Shown piece by piece: positions 51,139 to 60,725 of a stretch of DNA of 64,000 nt. The stretch's first letter is position 1. Every line of letters starts with the position of its first letter. The notes beneath the pieces were generated by a model, which was not told where the DNA came from, searched no databases, and saw only the letters and a program-made list of their open reading frames with translations. The DNA is from Levilactobacillus brevis ATCC 14869 = DSM 20054 (GTDB taxonomy: Bacteria; Bacillota; Bacilli; Lactobacillales; Lactobacillaceae): NCBI RefSeq assembly GCF_001433855.1, contig NZ_AZCP01000004.1, forward strand, positions 144,747 to 208,746. Reading direction: 5' to 3'. A program made the translations under genes and the position numbers.

Positions 51139-53286
51139 GTGCTAAAATGGCGATGGGGTGCTGGCCTGCTTGCACTAGTGTTAGCTTTGGGTGTTAGCAC
51201 GATTGCTCGGGCCGATAGTGATTATGATGATGCGTTGGCAACGGCTCCGCAGGGAATTTCGTTGAATAAAGATAATGCGATTTTAACGGTTGATACGTCT
51301 GGTTATAGCTCATCAGCCATTGTGAACGCGACTAATCCGGCGACACCGGGAACCCAGATCGCCATGGTGAATAACAACACCTACCAATTTGGGTCGATTT
51401 GGTCGACAGATGAGAACTACTTTGATTTAACACAGGATGAGACAGCCTCCATGTGGTTATATTTTGGCAATCAGGGGACCCAGGCCGCCGACGGAATGGC
51501 CTTTGTCTTGCAAAATGATCCCAGAGGCGTGGCGGCCATACCGGATTATCCAACGCCGGGAAAGGCCATTGGCGAAACCCTAGGTGTCTGGGGTGTCGAT
51601 ATGGCTAAACGCCAAGGCTCGGTCGATAAACTAGCGCAGACCGCTATTCAAGATAGCTGGGCCCTGGAATTTGATACCAATCGGAATGCCAGTACTGGCG
51701 GTAAGGCTGCCGGCTATGCCAACTCATTTGACATCGGTATGCCAGCCGTTCACATTGGGTCCAACTATCCCGGCGATGGGTCGTCGTATATTCGCCATGT
51801 CGACCACGGCCTTCCCGTGTTGGGGGTCATTCAGCCAGATAACTATTATTACGGACTCAACCATCTTGGCGTAATTGCGGACGAGTCACAGCCGAATTTT
51901 TTATCGAACGGTCAATGGCACCATGTGACCTTATCTTGGAAAGCGGCCGCTAAGCAGATGACGTATACGTTTAACGATAAAAACCCGCAAACCGGTGCCG
52001 TGCAGCCAGGTGTAAGCCGGACGGTCACGATTGATCCAACTAAGATTGACCCGAACAATACCGGAAAAATACGGTGGGGCTTTACTGGTGCGACTGGATC
52101 ACGGTATGAAAATAACCTAGTGGTATTTGAAAGTGTTCCCGGCCTAGTAGAAGCCAATACCACGGCAACGATGACGGATCTGACTCAGAAGCAACCGGTA
52201 GATAGTTCTCACAGTGTGGTGAGTCACGATAAACTACAAGTAGATTACCATCTTGCGTATAATGGCGGTCGTCAGTCATGGTCGAGCATTGAGGGCCATT
52301 TGAAATTACCCGCTAATATCAGCTATGAGACCGCCAAGATTACCTATGCAAATCAACCAGCGGAAACACTTGATGCGAGTCAAATTAGTCAACAAAAGCT
52401 AACGGCAGCGCTCCACCAGTCGTTTAATCAGACTAACGACGCAGCGACCGTTAGTCTAACCGGAGAAGCTGATGAGGTCGCTAAAAGCACGACGGTTCCG
52501 GCAACCACGAGCACCTTTGTCTCAAATGCTTACGTGGGCACCGCCGATACGCCGAGCTTCCAGCTTAATCCCAATGTTGATTTGAATCTGAGTGTCACGA
52601 GTGACAACCCGTTAGCACTCAAACCAGAAACTGATACGGTGATGACCGGCAAAGTGCACCTGAACACGAGCGCCACGGCGCCACCGCAAGTCACGATTCA
52701 CCCCGTGTTAAACGGGACGCGGCTTACCGCCATTACCCCAGCGACTGATGGCACCTTTTCACTGCCACTGGCGGCTAGTGATTTGCAGGCGGGGACCAAC
52801 ACCTTAACGTTGGTGGCAACTGCTGACACGGGTGATACCTCGAACACGGTGACCGTGCCCATTACGGTTGCTGGTGACTTGAAATTTAGCGATGTCGCGT
52901 CTACCAGCCATTTTCAGACGGCCACTTTAACCGGTCAAGATCAGGTGGTTAAACGGGGAGATGACTGGCGCTTAGCCGTGAGTGATACCCGTGGAACTGG
53001 CCGCCAATGGGTGCTGGATGTTCAGGCAACCCCGTTTGTAGCTGATAACGGGACGGCTTTGGCTGGGGGGCCGATGTATGTTGATGCGTATGGGTCAGTC
53101 GCAATTGACGAGGTACCAACCCCGATTGTTTGGCACACCACAGATGACCGTGATCACGACGGCGTTTATGATGTTATGGGGAATTGGTCTGCCGATCAGG
53201 GGCTCTTACTAGCCGTCGATGGTGGCGCTGTGAGTGGTAACTATACGAGTACGATCACTTGGACTTTGGGAGATGTTCCCAGTTAA
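51139..53286 (+). CDS. secreted L-type lectin with WxL-type C-terminus
   Basis: A paralogue of the 11170 gene with the same architecture: signal peptide, lectin domain (IWSTDENYFDLTQDETASMW, DGMAFVLQNDP, WALEFDTNRN, GQWHHVTLSWK, IRWGFTGATG), beta repeats, and a WxL-like C-terminus (WVLDVQAT, YTSTITWTLGDVP). GTG 51139 follows GGGGGAG by 6 nt and gives a normal signal peptide. The ATG at 51094 overlapping the WxL stop lacks a ribosome site. It is cotranscribed with the WxL gene and likely forms a surface adhesion complex. Confidence 0.87.
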   Translation: MLKWRWGAGLLALVLALGVSTIARADSDYDDALATAPQGISLNKDNAILTVDTSGYSSSAIVNATNPATPGTQIAMVNNNTYQFGSIWSTDENYFDLTQDETASMWLYFGNQGTQAADGMAFVLQNDPRGVAAIPDYPTPGKAIGETLGVWGVDMAKRQGSVDKLAQTAIQDSWALEFDTNRNASTGGKAAGYANSFDIGMPAVHIGSNYPGDGSSYIRHVDHGLPVLGVIQPDNYYYGLNHLGVIADESQPNFLSNGQWHHVTLSWKAAAKQMTYTFNDKNPQTGAVQPGVSRTVTIDPTKIDPNNTGKIRWGFTGATGSRYENNLVVFESVPGLVEANTTATMTDLTQKQPVDSSHSVVSHDKLQVDYHLAYNGGRQSWSSIEGHLKLPANISYETAKITYANQPAETLDASQISQQKLTAALHQSFNQTNDAATVSLTGEADEVAKSTTVPATTSTFVSNAYVGTADTPSFQLNPNVDLNLSVTSDNPLALKPETDTVMTGKVHLNTSATAPPQVTIHPVLNGTRLTAITPATDGTFSLPLAASDLQAGTNTLTLVATADTGDTSNTVTVPITVAGDLKFSDVASTSHFQTATLTGQDQVVKRGDDWRLAVSDTRGTGRQWVLDVQATPFVADNGTALAGGPMYVDAYGSVAIDEVPTPIVWHTTDDRDHDGVYDVMGNWSADQGLLLAVDGGAVSGNYTSTITWTLGDVPS

Positions 53287-53293
53287 GGCAGTA

Positions 53294-53331
53294 AAAAAGC
53301 TTTCCCCAATCAGATTGAGGGAAGCTTTTTA
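53294..53331. terminator. bidirectional terminator
   Basis: AAAAAGCTT/AAGCTTTTT arms with an imperfect inner stem separate the lectin gene from the M20 peptidase gene. Confidence 0.8.
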
Positions 53332-53344
53332 GTTAGGACTGAAT

Positions 53345-54580
53345 TTAAGCTAGCAAACGTGTAATCATTTTTTCATAAATGGTGATGAAGCGGTGATACA
53401 TGTCTAAGTCAACGTATTCATTCACTTGATGGGCCGTGATGTTCCCCGGGCCAAAGACCACGACGTCGATATCTGGATTAACCGCAACGAAGGATGACGC
53501 GTCAGTCCCACCAGGAACCCCGATGAGCGGTAAGACTTGTTGTAAGTCGGTCTCACCGATTTCCTTAGCCGCTTTAACCACTGGCGCATCATCGGCAGTG
53601 TGCACGGGATACAGGTTACTGTGAATATCTAGGGACAGTTGTTCCCCGTTAGCATTTAGCTCGTCGATGAGCTGCTGGATATCAGCGGCTAACTTGGTGT
53701 TCGGCACTTCCGGAATGGTTCTAATCTTAACCGAAATCGAGGCACTGGCTGGAACCGTGTTAATCTGCTCGCCACCCTGAATCAGAGTGACAACGGGAAC
53801 CGTGGCCCCTAAGACCGGATTCTTCTTATCGGTGATAGTCGCGAAGTAGGCCTGTTGTTTTTGGTAGAAGGTTAGCAGTGAATCAATGGCATTTTTACCA
53901 ATTTCTGGCATTGAACTATGTGCCGCCACACCTTGAGCACTCACTGTATACGTTAAAGAGCCCTTGTGTGCCAACTCAATAAAGTGTTGCTCAGTTGTTT
54001 GATTGGCCGCCATTAATTTATTAGCGCTATCTTGGTTAATTTGCAACATCTGTTGAATTTGCGGGGTGGCGACTGCTTGCTTAACGACACCGCTGGGTTC
54101 ACCGACAATGAGCGTATCTAAGTCCTTGGCATAGCCAGCTTCAGCCAACTGCCGGGCACCAAATTGACCATATTCTTCACCGACCGTCGCCATTAAACGT
54201 AACGTCCCATGGAGTGGCACGTTATTTTCCTTCAAATGGATCATCGCAAAGACACCAGCCATTAAGCCAGATTTCATATCTGTAGTGCCTCGACCAAACA
54301 TTTTACCATCGGCAATTTTGGCAGACAAAGCGTCTGCGTCCCACTTGGCAGCGTCACCCAAAGCCACGATATCCTCATGACCATCAAATCCCACGACAGG
54401 GCCGTTACCGTCGCCGATCTCGGCCACTAGGCTGACCCGATCAGGTTCGTAAGCGACCGCCTTACTATCAATACCATGCTTGGCCAATAAGTCAGCTAAG
54501 TAGTCGGCAACAATCTTTTCGTTACCATTAACTGTGTTGAGCTTGATGACGTCACTGAGTGCTTGCACAACTTCATCCAT
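53345..54580 (-). CDS. M20 family metallopeptidase, ArgE/DapE-like
   Basis: A 411-residue zinc hydrolase of the ArgE/DapE group. Metal ligands and catalytic residues appear in FDGHEDIV, GRGTTDMKSG, VGEEYGQFGA, GEPSG and GPGNITAHQVNEYV. It removes acyl groups from amino acids, possibly N-succinyl-diaminopimelate in lysine and wall biosynthesis. ATG 54580 follows GAGGTGG. The GTG at 54589 overlaps that site. Confidence 0.88.
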   Translation of the reverse strand: MDEVVQALSDVIKLNTVNGNEKIVADYLADLLAKHGIDSKAVAYEPDRVSLVAEIGDGNGPVVGFDGHEDIVALGDAAKWDADALSAKIADGKMFGRGTTDMKSGLMAGVFAMIHLKENNVPLHGTLRLMATVGEEYGQFGARQLAEAGYAKDLDTLIVGEPSGVVKQAVATPQIQQMLQINQDSANKLMAANQTTEQHFIELAHKGSLTYTVSAQGVAAHSSMPEIGKNAIDSLLTFYQKQQAYFATITDKKNPVLGATVPVVTLIQGGEQINTVPASASISVKIRTIPEVPNTKLAADIQQLIDELNANGEQLSLDIHSNLYPVHTADDAPVVKAAKEIGETDLQQVLPLIGVPGGTDASSFVAVNPDIDVVVFGPGNITAHQVNEYVDLDMYHRFITIYEKMITRLLA

Positions 54581-54949
54581 TTTTTCCACCTCATTAGTTT
54601 AAGTTGAAACGCGATACTGTAATTGGTTAATGAAAATAACCAAGCTCCCAACTTGATTACAGCACTTTTTAGGGGACTGGTCAAGGTAGGCGTTGGATCT
54701 GATTAGTAATGAAAATTTGATTCATGAAAGCATGAATGATTAGGGCTATTTTTAGATAATGGGGTACCATTTGTAAATCTGTGAAGAGCTTTACAAAGTA
54801 AGTGACTTATAGGAAAGAAAATTAGGCATAAGGTCCTGATAAATAAAGGTGTTGACATCATGTAAGCGCTTACGCATAATGAGAATTGCCTACTAGTAAA
54901 CCATTAGACACACCATTAAACCAATATCTTGAGGAAGGAAGTTTTCGTG
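54581..54949. other. divergent region between M20 peptidase and adhP
   Basis: It contains nested inverted repeats near the peptidase gene: TTGGTTA/TAACCAA (54623-54643) inside CTGTAAT/ATTACAG (54617-54661). The adhP promoter follows. The rest is AT-rich and unassigned. Confidence 0.45.
54852..54880 (+). promoter_or_regulatory. adhP promoter with palindromic cre-like operator in the spacer
   Basis: Consensus TTGACA (54852-54857) and CATAAT (54875-54880) are 17 bp apart. The spacer contains TGTAAGCGCTTACG (54861-54874), which fits cre at 13 of 14 positions and is a palindrome around GTAAGCGCTTAC. Confidence 0.7.
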
Positions 54950-55960
54950 ATGAAAGCTGCAGTTGTTCGTGATAGTTTAGATGGGTATGTAGATATTAAA
55001 GAGGTACCAGTACGGGAAATTAAGGCCAATGAAGCCTTAGTTGATGTGGAATATTGTGGTTTATGTCACACTGATTTACACGTCGCTCAAGGTGACTTTG
55101 GCAACACTGCTGGTCGAGTGATCGGCCACGAAGGGGTTGGCCGGGTTAAAGAAATTGGGAGTGACGTCACCAGCTTAAAGGTGGGGGACCGAGTATCAAT
55201 CGCCTGGTTCTTTGCCGGGTGTGGTCACTGTGAATACTGTTTGACCGGCCGTGAAACACTGTGCCGGAACGTTGAAAATGCCGGGTTCAACGTGGATGGT
55301 GCGATGGCTGAACAGGTTATCGTGAAAGCTGATTATGCGGTCAAGGTACCAGAAAATCTTGATCCCGTGCAAGCCAGCTCGATCACGTGTGCTGGAGTCA
55401 CCACATATAAGGCGTTAAAAGTTGCCAACATACATCCTGGTGAATGGGTCACTATTTATGGTTGTGGTGGTCTCGGAAACTTAGCCATCCAATGGGCGAA
55501 GAATGTCTTTAAGGCCCACGTTATTGCGATCGATATCAATGATGATAAACTAGCCAGTGCTAAAAAGGTCGGCGCTGATTTAACCTTCAATTCTAAGACA
55601 GAAGATTCTGGCGCTTGGGTGCAAGATAAAATCGGTGGTGCCCACGCCGCAGTGGTTACTGCCGTTTCACAAATTGCCTTTGACCAAGCGATTGGGTCTG
55701 TGCGGGCTGGTGCTCGCGTCGTTGCCGTTGGGCTGCCAAAGGGTGCCATGGAAGTATCCATCGTGAAAGTGGTCTTGGATGGTATCGAAATCGCTGGTTC
55801 TCTGGTAGGAACGCGACAAGATTTAGCTGAAGCCTTCCAGCTATGTGCTGAAGGGGATGTCACGCCAATCGTAGCCACCCGGAAACTCGATGAAGTTAAT
55901 GACATTATTGATGAGATGAAAGCCGGGAAGATTGAAGGCCGGATGGTCGTCAAATTCTAA
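54950..55960 (+). CDS. adhP: zinc-dependent alcohol dehydrogenase AdhP
   Basis: The 336-residue protein is a tetrameric-type medium-chain dehydrogenase. Catalytic zinc ligands lie in CGLCHTD and GHEGVG, structural zinc cysteines in [15 protein letters not shown], and the NAD site in [12 protein letters not shown]. It interconverts ethanol and acetaldehyde. AAGGAAG lies 8 nt before ATG 54950. Transcription is likely under catabolite control. Two weak hairpins follow (TTCTCCCAATTGGGAGA at about 55964 and TGGCTAAAGCCA at about 56045 before T6). Confidence 0.95.
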   Translation: MKAAVVRDSLDGYVDIKEVPVREIKANEALVDVEYCGLCHTDLHVAQGDFGNTAGRVIGHEGVGRVKEIGSDVTSLKVGDRVSIAWFFAGCGHCEYCLTGRETLCRNVENAGFNVDGAMAEQVIVKADYAVKVPENLDPVQASSITCAGVTTYKALKVANIHPGEWVTIYGCGGLGNLAIQWAKNVFKAHVIAIDINDDKLASAKKVGADLTFNSKTEDSGAWVQDKIGGAHAAVVTAVSQIAFDQAIGSVRAGARVVAVGLPKGAMEVSIVKVVLDGIEIAGSLVGTRQDLAEAFQLCAEGDVTPIVATRKLDEVNDIIDEMKAGKIEGRMVVKF

Positions 55961-56088
55961 GGGTTTCTCCCAATTGGGAGAGAACCGCCCACATCGAACA
56001 GTATAGTATTGTAGAAATATCAAATAGCAATTCAAAAAGACGATGGCTAAAGCCACCGCCTTTTTTGGCTCATGAACCGTGTTGATAC

Positions 56089-56505
56089 TCAAAATAACTC
56101 GTCAATGGCGTCGATGACGCGATAAGTCGCTACCATACTTAGCGCTTGGAGGAATTGACTCAGTCGATGCTGATCGGGGAAGGCCCCTTCAATGAGATGG
56201 GTAAAGTCGCCGGTCGTTTGGTAATGATGGCGAATGTCTTGACGATAGGTTTGAATAAGTTCACGATAGGCTGATTGTTGCTGGGCTGCAACGGCAACCT
56301 GAATGAAGACTTGTCGCATGAAGCCCATCTTTTCCAGGTCAACTTCGATGGTGTAACGCTTAATGATGCCAGCATCTTCCAAGCGTTGAATGCGTGCCGC
56401 AACGGCTGGGGGTGTTAGGTGAACGAGTTGGGCTAGTTGGGTCACCTTAATCCGGCAATTGTGATTCAGTTCCTTAATAATCTGTAAGTCTGTGGGATCA
56501 CTCAC
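56089..56505 (-). CDS. Lrp/AsnC family regulator
   Basis: 138 residues. The N-terminal AsnC-type HTH (DLQIIKELNHNCRIKVTQLA, PPAVAARIQRLEDAGIIKRY) is followed by a RAM ligand domain. GTG 56505 fits the AAGGTG site better than GTG 56514. Such proteins respond to amino acids. The target may be adhP, with which it converges, or genes elsewhere. Confidence 0.88.
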   Translation of the reverse strand: MSDPTDLQIIKELNHNCRIKVTQLAQLVHLTPPAVAARIQRLEDAGIIKRYTIEVDLEKMGFMRQVFIQVAVAAQQQSAYRELIQTYRQDIRHHYQTTGDFTHLIEGAFPDQHRLSQFLQALSMVATYRVIDAIDELF

Positions 56506-56711
56506 GGTAAACACCTTTTTTTATCAAATTTTTTCGGGTAAAGACTTTCTTTTTAATATTAACAGTTAGGCGAAATAAATGTAAAGTAGGGGCTATTGCC
56601 GTTCAATAGGCCGAGGTCTTTTCTTAGGTAAATAACGAAATATTAGTATAATGAAATCGTACAGGCCCATGATGGTAATCGGGCAAAACGATAGAGGTTT
56701 GGAGGTTCCCA

Positions 56712-57641
56712 ATGATAGAGTTTAAACAGGTTAGCAAACAATACACGGAACAATTGGCATTGGATGATCTGAATTTGACGATTCCAACCGGAGATTTTTT
56801 CGTATTGGTGGGACCTAGTGGGAGTGGTAAAACCACCACACTGAAGATGCTTAATCGGTTGATTGAACCAACCGATGGGGATATTTATTTTGATAATCAA
56901 CGGTTAATCGACTATAAGCTACGTGATTTGCGGTTACAAATGGGGTATGTCTTACAAAACATTGCGTTATTCCCGAATCTAACCATTCAAGAAAATATTG
57001 CGATTCAAGCGGAATCTTTGGGGTGGCCCCGAAAAGAACGGGTGGCCCGGGCCCGAGCGTTGTTAGAACAAGTCGATTTGGACCCGGATCAATATGCCAC
57101 GCGAATGCCGAGTGAACTCTCCGGTGGCGAACAGCAGCGGGTGGGAATTATTCGGGCATTAGCGATTAAGCCCAAGGTTGTTTTGATGGACGAACCCTTT
57201 AGTGCCCTAGATCCCTTGTCACGCAAGCAGTTACAGGACTTGGTGTTGCAACTACATCGCGAACTCAAGATGACTTTTGTCTTTGTCACCCATGATATGC
57301 ATGAAGCATTACGCTTGGGTCAACACATTGCGGTCATGCGGTTAGGTCACATTCAACAGGTTGGTACGGGTGAAGAGATTATGCACCATCCAGCTAACGA
57401 GTTCGTACGCGGCTTTTTTGAAAATGAACATACACCCCGGCCGGCGACAGTCCAGGTATTGGTGAGTCAGGGGTATGGTGCAACCACCACAACGGCCGCT
57501 ACGTTACCAGTAACGGCTACGGTCAATGAACTAGCGGCGGCCTTAAAGCAAGGGCCAGTTATCGTTGGCACTGCGTCAGGGAATCGGACATTGACGACCG
57601 CTGATTTATTAGACTATTTGGCACAAACGGAGGTGGAGTAG
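56712..57641 (+). CDS. osmolyte ABC importer ATPase (OpuC/OpuB type)
   Basis: The 309-residue ATPase has Walker A (GPSGSGKTTT), the LSGGEQQR signature and Walker B (VVLMDEPFSALD). It belongs to the glycine-betaine/carnitine/choline family, but the C-terminal region (residues 245-309) lacks clear CBS domains, unlike classical OpuCA. It powers uptake with the fused permease encoded 1 nt downstream. GGAGG precedes ATG 56712. Confidence 0.9.
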   Translation: MIEFKQVSKQYTEQLALDDLNLTIPTGDFFVLVGPSGSGKTTTLKMLNRLIEPTDGDIYFDNQRLIDYKLRDLRLQMGYVLQNIALFPNLTIQENIAIQAESLGWPRKERVARARALLEQVDLDPDQYATRMPSELSGGEQQRVGIIRALAIKPKVVLMDEPFSALDPLSRKQLQDLVLQLHRELKMTFVFVTHDMHEALRLGQHIAVMRLGHIQQVGTGEEIMHHPANEFVRGFFENEHTPRPATVQVLVSQGYGATTTTAATLPVTATVNELAAALKQGPVIVGTASGNRTLTTADLLDYLAQTEVE

Positions 57642-57642
57642 C

Positions 57643-59163
57643 GTGCAACAAATTTGGCATATCTTACACACGCAGGGCGGTGAAATCGTCCAGTCCATCG
57701 GCCAACATATCGGCTTATCGTTGATATCGTTACTCATTGCGGCAGTCATTGCGATTCCACTCGCGATTATTTTGATGAATCACCAACGGCTGGCTAAGGT
57801 GATGCTCCAGATCACTAGCATCTTACAGACTATTCCAAGTCTGGCATTGTTGGGAATCTTAATTCCACTGGTGGGGATTGGAACGGTGCCATCGATTATT
57901 GCGTTGGTGATTTACGCGGTCATGCCCATCTTCCAGAATACGTATTCGGGGTTAACGACCATTGACCCCAGTTTGGAGGAAGCAGCGACAGCGTTTGGGT
58001 TGTCACGGCGGATGAAGCTACTGCGGATTGAGTTGCCGTTAGCTTTGCCGATGATTATTTCAGGGATTCGGATTGCCATGGTCATGATCATTGGAACGGC
58101 CACTTTGGCCGCTTTGATTGGGGCTGGCGGACTGGGAACCTATATTCTGTTAGGGATTGAAACCAATAACAATGCGCTCCTAATTATTGGGGCCGTCTTG
58201 TCGGCGATTCTTGCGCTGGTTTTTGGGGCGGGAATCGACTGGTTAGGTCGCTTGTCTTTTAAAAAGGCGGGGATTGTGTTAGCAACACTGGTTGTGCTAA
58301 TTGGTGGCTTTGCGGGTTATCGTCAATTGACTAACACGCAAACGACGCTCACCGTTGCCGGTAAATTGGGCAGTGAACCCGAGATTCTAATTAATATGTA
58401 TAAGGACTTGATCGAACACGATCATCCGAATATTAAGGTCAATACGAAGGCTAATTTTGGTGCGACGTCATTTTTGTTTAAGGCGTTGCAATCGGGTTCC
58501 ATTGATATTTATCCTGAATTTACCGGAACGGTATTAGAATCGCTGGTGAAAACCAAGCAATCGGCCAGTCACAGTCCGGCTAAAACCTACCAGTTGGCTA
58601 AGTCAGCCTTGAAGTCACAATACCAGATGGCTTATTTGAAACCCATGGCCTACCAAAATGGTTATGATTTGGCAGTCACGCGTCAGTTTTCTAAGAAGTA
58701 TCACGTTAAGACGATTTCGGACTTAATTCAGGTTGAAAATCGGGTTCACGCGGGTTTTGACCCGGACTTTAATCAACAAAAAGATGGTTATCCCGGACTA
58801 CGGCAGGCTTACGGGTTGAAGTTTGCTAGTGTTAAGACGATGGAACCCTCGATTCGCTATAAAGCAATTGCCAACGGCAAGGTGAACTTGGTTGATGGCT
58901 ATACCACCGATCCGGAGGTTCAAGAGTATCATTTAGTGGTCTTAAAAGATGATCGACATTTCTTCCCGCCATATCAGGGCGCACCGTTGATGTCAGAGAA
59001 GCTATTGACAGATCATCCTGAACTACGGACGACACTCAACAAGTTAGCCGGGAAGGTAACAACCACGGATATGCAAAAAATGAACTATCAAGTATCCGTA
59101 AAGCACCAAAAAGCGGCAGTCGTTGCGCGGGATTATCTCAGAAGTCATGGTTTCTTGAATTAG
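57643..59163 (+). CDS. fused permease/substrate-binding protein of osmolyte ABC importer
   Basis: Residues 1-215 are a permease with about six helices (EAA loop SLEEAATAFGLS). Residues 220-506 are an OpuAC/ProX-type binding domain anchored to the membrane (LTVAGKLGSEPEILINMYKDL, IDIYPEFTGTVL, VDGYTTDPEVQEYHLVVL). Such fusions are normal in lactic acid bacteria. It takes up glycine betaine, carnitine or choline under osmotic stress. GTG 57643 begins 1 nt after the ATPase stop. Confidence 0.93.
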   Translation: MQQIWHILHTQGGEIVQSIGQHIGLSLISLLIAAVIAIPLAIILMNHQRLAKVMLQITSILQTIPSLALLGILIPLVGIGTVPSIIALVIYAVMPIFQNTYSGLTTIDPSLEEAATAFGLSRRMKLLRIELPLALPMIISGIRIAMVMIIGTATLAALIGAGGLGTYILLGIETNNNALLIIGAVLSAILALVFGAGIDWLGRLSFKKAGIVLATLVVLIGGFAGYRQLTNTQTTLTVAGKLGSEPEILINMYKDLIEHDHPNIKVNTKANFGATSFLFKALQSGSIDIYPEFTGTVLESLVKTKQSASHSPAKTYQLAKSALKSQYQMAYLKPMAYQNGYDLAVTRQFSKKYHVKTISDLIQVENRVHAGFDPDFNQQKDGYPGLRQAYGLKFASVKTMEPSIRYKAIANGKVNLVDGYTTDPEVQEYHLVVLKDDRHFFPPYQGAPLMSEKLLTDHPELRTTLNKLAGKVTTTDMQKMNYQVSVKHQKAAVVARDYLRSHGFLN

Positions 59164-59172
59164 AACCCGAAC

Positions 59173-59201
59173 TTGACAATAATGAGAAATACGCTTAGAA
59201 T
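59173..59201 (+). promoter_or_regulatory. promoter of T-box leader
   Basis: TTGACA (59173-59178) and TAGAAT (59196-59201) with 17-bp spacing give a leader of about 330 nt. Confidence 0.8.
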
Positions 59202-59235
59202 TACCACTAATTTCTAATTGGTCTGTCATAAATAA

Positions 59236-59497
59236 AGCTCGGAGAAGAGTAGTGATAGTCGTGTTGTGCAGTGAGCCCGAACAGTGAGAACGGGTCAACC
59301 ACGGTATCATGAAGATGAACTCCTAATAGCTATTGAGCGATTCACGTTGCTCAGTCGGTAGGAACCGTTAGCTTTCCGGGTATCAACTGGTACCGTTGAG
59401 GCAAGGTCTGTGAGGATCTTGTGAATTTAGGGTGGTAAAACGACGCGTTCGTCCCTTGAACTTAGTAATGAGTTCGGGGGACGAACGCGTTTTTTCG
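59236..59497 (+). promoter_or_regulatory. T-box riboswitch, probably methionine-specific
   Basis: The leader has a stem I closed by GGAG/CTCC (59241-59244/59320-59323) with a likely AUG specifier at 59314-59316. The T-box core AGGGTGGT (59429-59436) is followed by AAAACGACG instead of the common ACCGCG. The antiterminator pairs AGGG/CCCT and GACG/CGTC. The competing terminator pairs 59443-59455 with 59478-59490 and ends in T6. Uncharged tRNA-Met would allow expression of the methyltransferase gene. Confidence 0.85.
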
Positions 59498-59539
59498 TGA
59501 TTGACGGGCAGGCCATCAGACTTTTAGGAGGTTATTCAA

Positions 59540-60664
59540 ATGACAGTAACGGCAATTAAATTTCCATATCGGTATGATGTCGTCGGGAGCTTATTACGAC
59601 CGGTAGTTTTAAAGGATGCCCGGGCCCAGTTTGCGGCCGGAAAGATTGATGCAGAGCAGTTGCAAACCGTCCAGCGAGCCGAAACGAAGCGCGTCGTCGA
59701 CCAACAGGTGGCATTAGGCCTCAAAGCAGTCACTGATGGTGAGTTTAACCGAAGCTGGTGGCATTTGGACTTTCTGTGGGGCCTAACTGGCGTGGGACAC
59801 TATGATTATCATCAAAGCTATAAATTTCACGGGAGCCAGACGCGAACGGATAATGCCGATCTGATTGGGAAAGTGGCCTTTAATCCTGAGCATCCCTTTT
59901 TCACCAGTTTTCAGTATTTACAGAGCTTGGTCCCAGCAGGGGTGACGGTTAAGCAAACGATTCCCTCGCCGACCATGCTATTTCGAGATAATCGTAGTGA
60001 CAATTGGGCCACGTATTATGAGACTTGGTCAGATTATCTGGATGATTTGGCCCAGGCTTATCACGACACAATCCAGCATTTTTATGACCTCGGCTGTCGC
60101 TATATCCAGCTTGACGATACCACGTGGGCATTTCTGATTAGCAAGCTCAATGAAACAGCGACAGATGCAGCGGCCCACCAGAAATACGTTACGCTAGCGA
60201 CGGATGCCGTGCGGGTAATCAATCAACTATTAGCGGGTTTGCCAGATGATTTAACGGTAACGACGCACATCTGTCGGGGAAACTTCAAGTCAACGTATCT
60301 CTTTTCCGGTGGTTATGATGACGTGGCGGATTATCTAGGTCAATTGCATTATGACGGCCTTTTTCTTGAGTACGATAGTGATCGTGCCGGTGATTTCACG
60401 CCGCTGCGGAAAATCTGGCATGGTGATCCGGATAAGCGCTTAGTCTTAGGCCTGATTACATCAAAATTCGCGGAATTGGAAGATCCAACGGTGATTAAGG
60501 CGCGGATTCAGGCTGCAGCTCAGCAAGTGCCGTTAGCCAACTTGGCCTTGTCAACGCAATGTGGCTTTGCCTCGACGGAAGAAGGCAACACGTTAACCGA
60601 AGATCAGCAGTGGGCAAAACTCAAACTAGTCAAACAGATTGCTACAGACGTTTGGGAGGCTTAA
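59540..60664 (+). CDS. MetE C-terminal-like (YxjG/YxjH-type) methyltransferase
   Basis: A 374-residue protein homologous to the C-terminal half of cobalamin-independent methionine synthase. It starts YRYDVVGSLLRP, with VTDGEFNRSWW, YIQLDDTTWAF, TTHICRGNFKS and LSTQCGFASTEEGN. The His/Cys/Glu zinc ligands (HICRGN, CGF) are present. YxjG/H proteins make methionine from homocysteine using a short methyl donor chain. The T-box fits methionine control. AGGAGG lies 9 nt before the ATG. Confidence 0.9.
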   Translation: MTVTAIKFPYRYDVVGSLLRPVVLKDARAQFAAGKIDAEQLQTVQRAETKRVVDQQVALGLKAVTDGEFNRSWWHLDFLWGLTGVGHYDYHQSYKFHGSQTRTDNADLIGKVAFNPEHPFFTSFQYLQSLVPAGVTVKQTIPSPTMLFRDNRSDNWATYYETWSDYLDDLAQAYHDTIQHFYDLGCRYIQLDDTTWAFLISKLNETATDAAAHQKYVTLATDAVRVINQLLAGLPDDLTVTTHICRGNFKSTYLFSGGYDDVADYLGQLHYDGLFLEYDSDRAGDFTPLRKIWHGDPDKRLVLGLITSKFAELEDPTVIKARIQAAAQQVPLANLALSTQCGFASTEEGNTLTEDQQWAKLKLVKQIATDVWEA

Positions 60665-60676
60665 ACTGATAATGAT

Positions 60677-60724
60677 AAAAATGTGTCCCCGTGGACGTTA
60701 AAAGTCTACGGGGACACATTTTAG
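60677..60724. terminator. bidirectional terminator
   Basis: AAAATGTGTCCCCGT pairs with ACGGGGACACATTTT, extended by GGAC/GTCT. It separates two convergent genes. Confidence 0.9.
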
Positions 60725-60725
60725 T

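Noticed and set aside
55456..55953. 165-codon minus-strand ORF opposite adhP
   Set aside because: It lies entirely antisense to a complete AdhP with all zinc ligands. Its composition (Thr/Ser/Pro/Ala-rich) is typical of antisense frames.
57643..59163. Permease/binding-protein fusion as a novel chimera
   Set aside because: This fusion is the normal architecture of OpuA/OpuC-type osmolyte importers in lactic acid bacteria.
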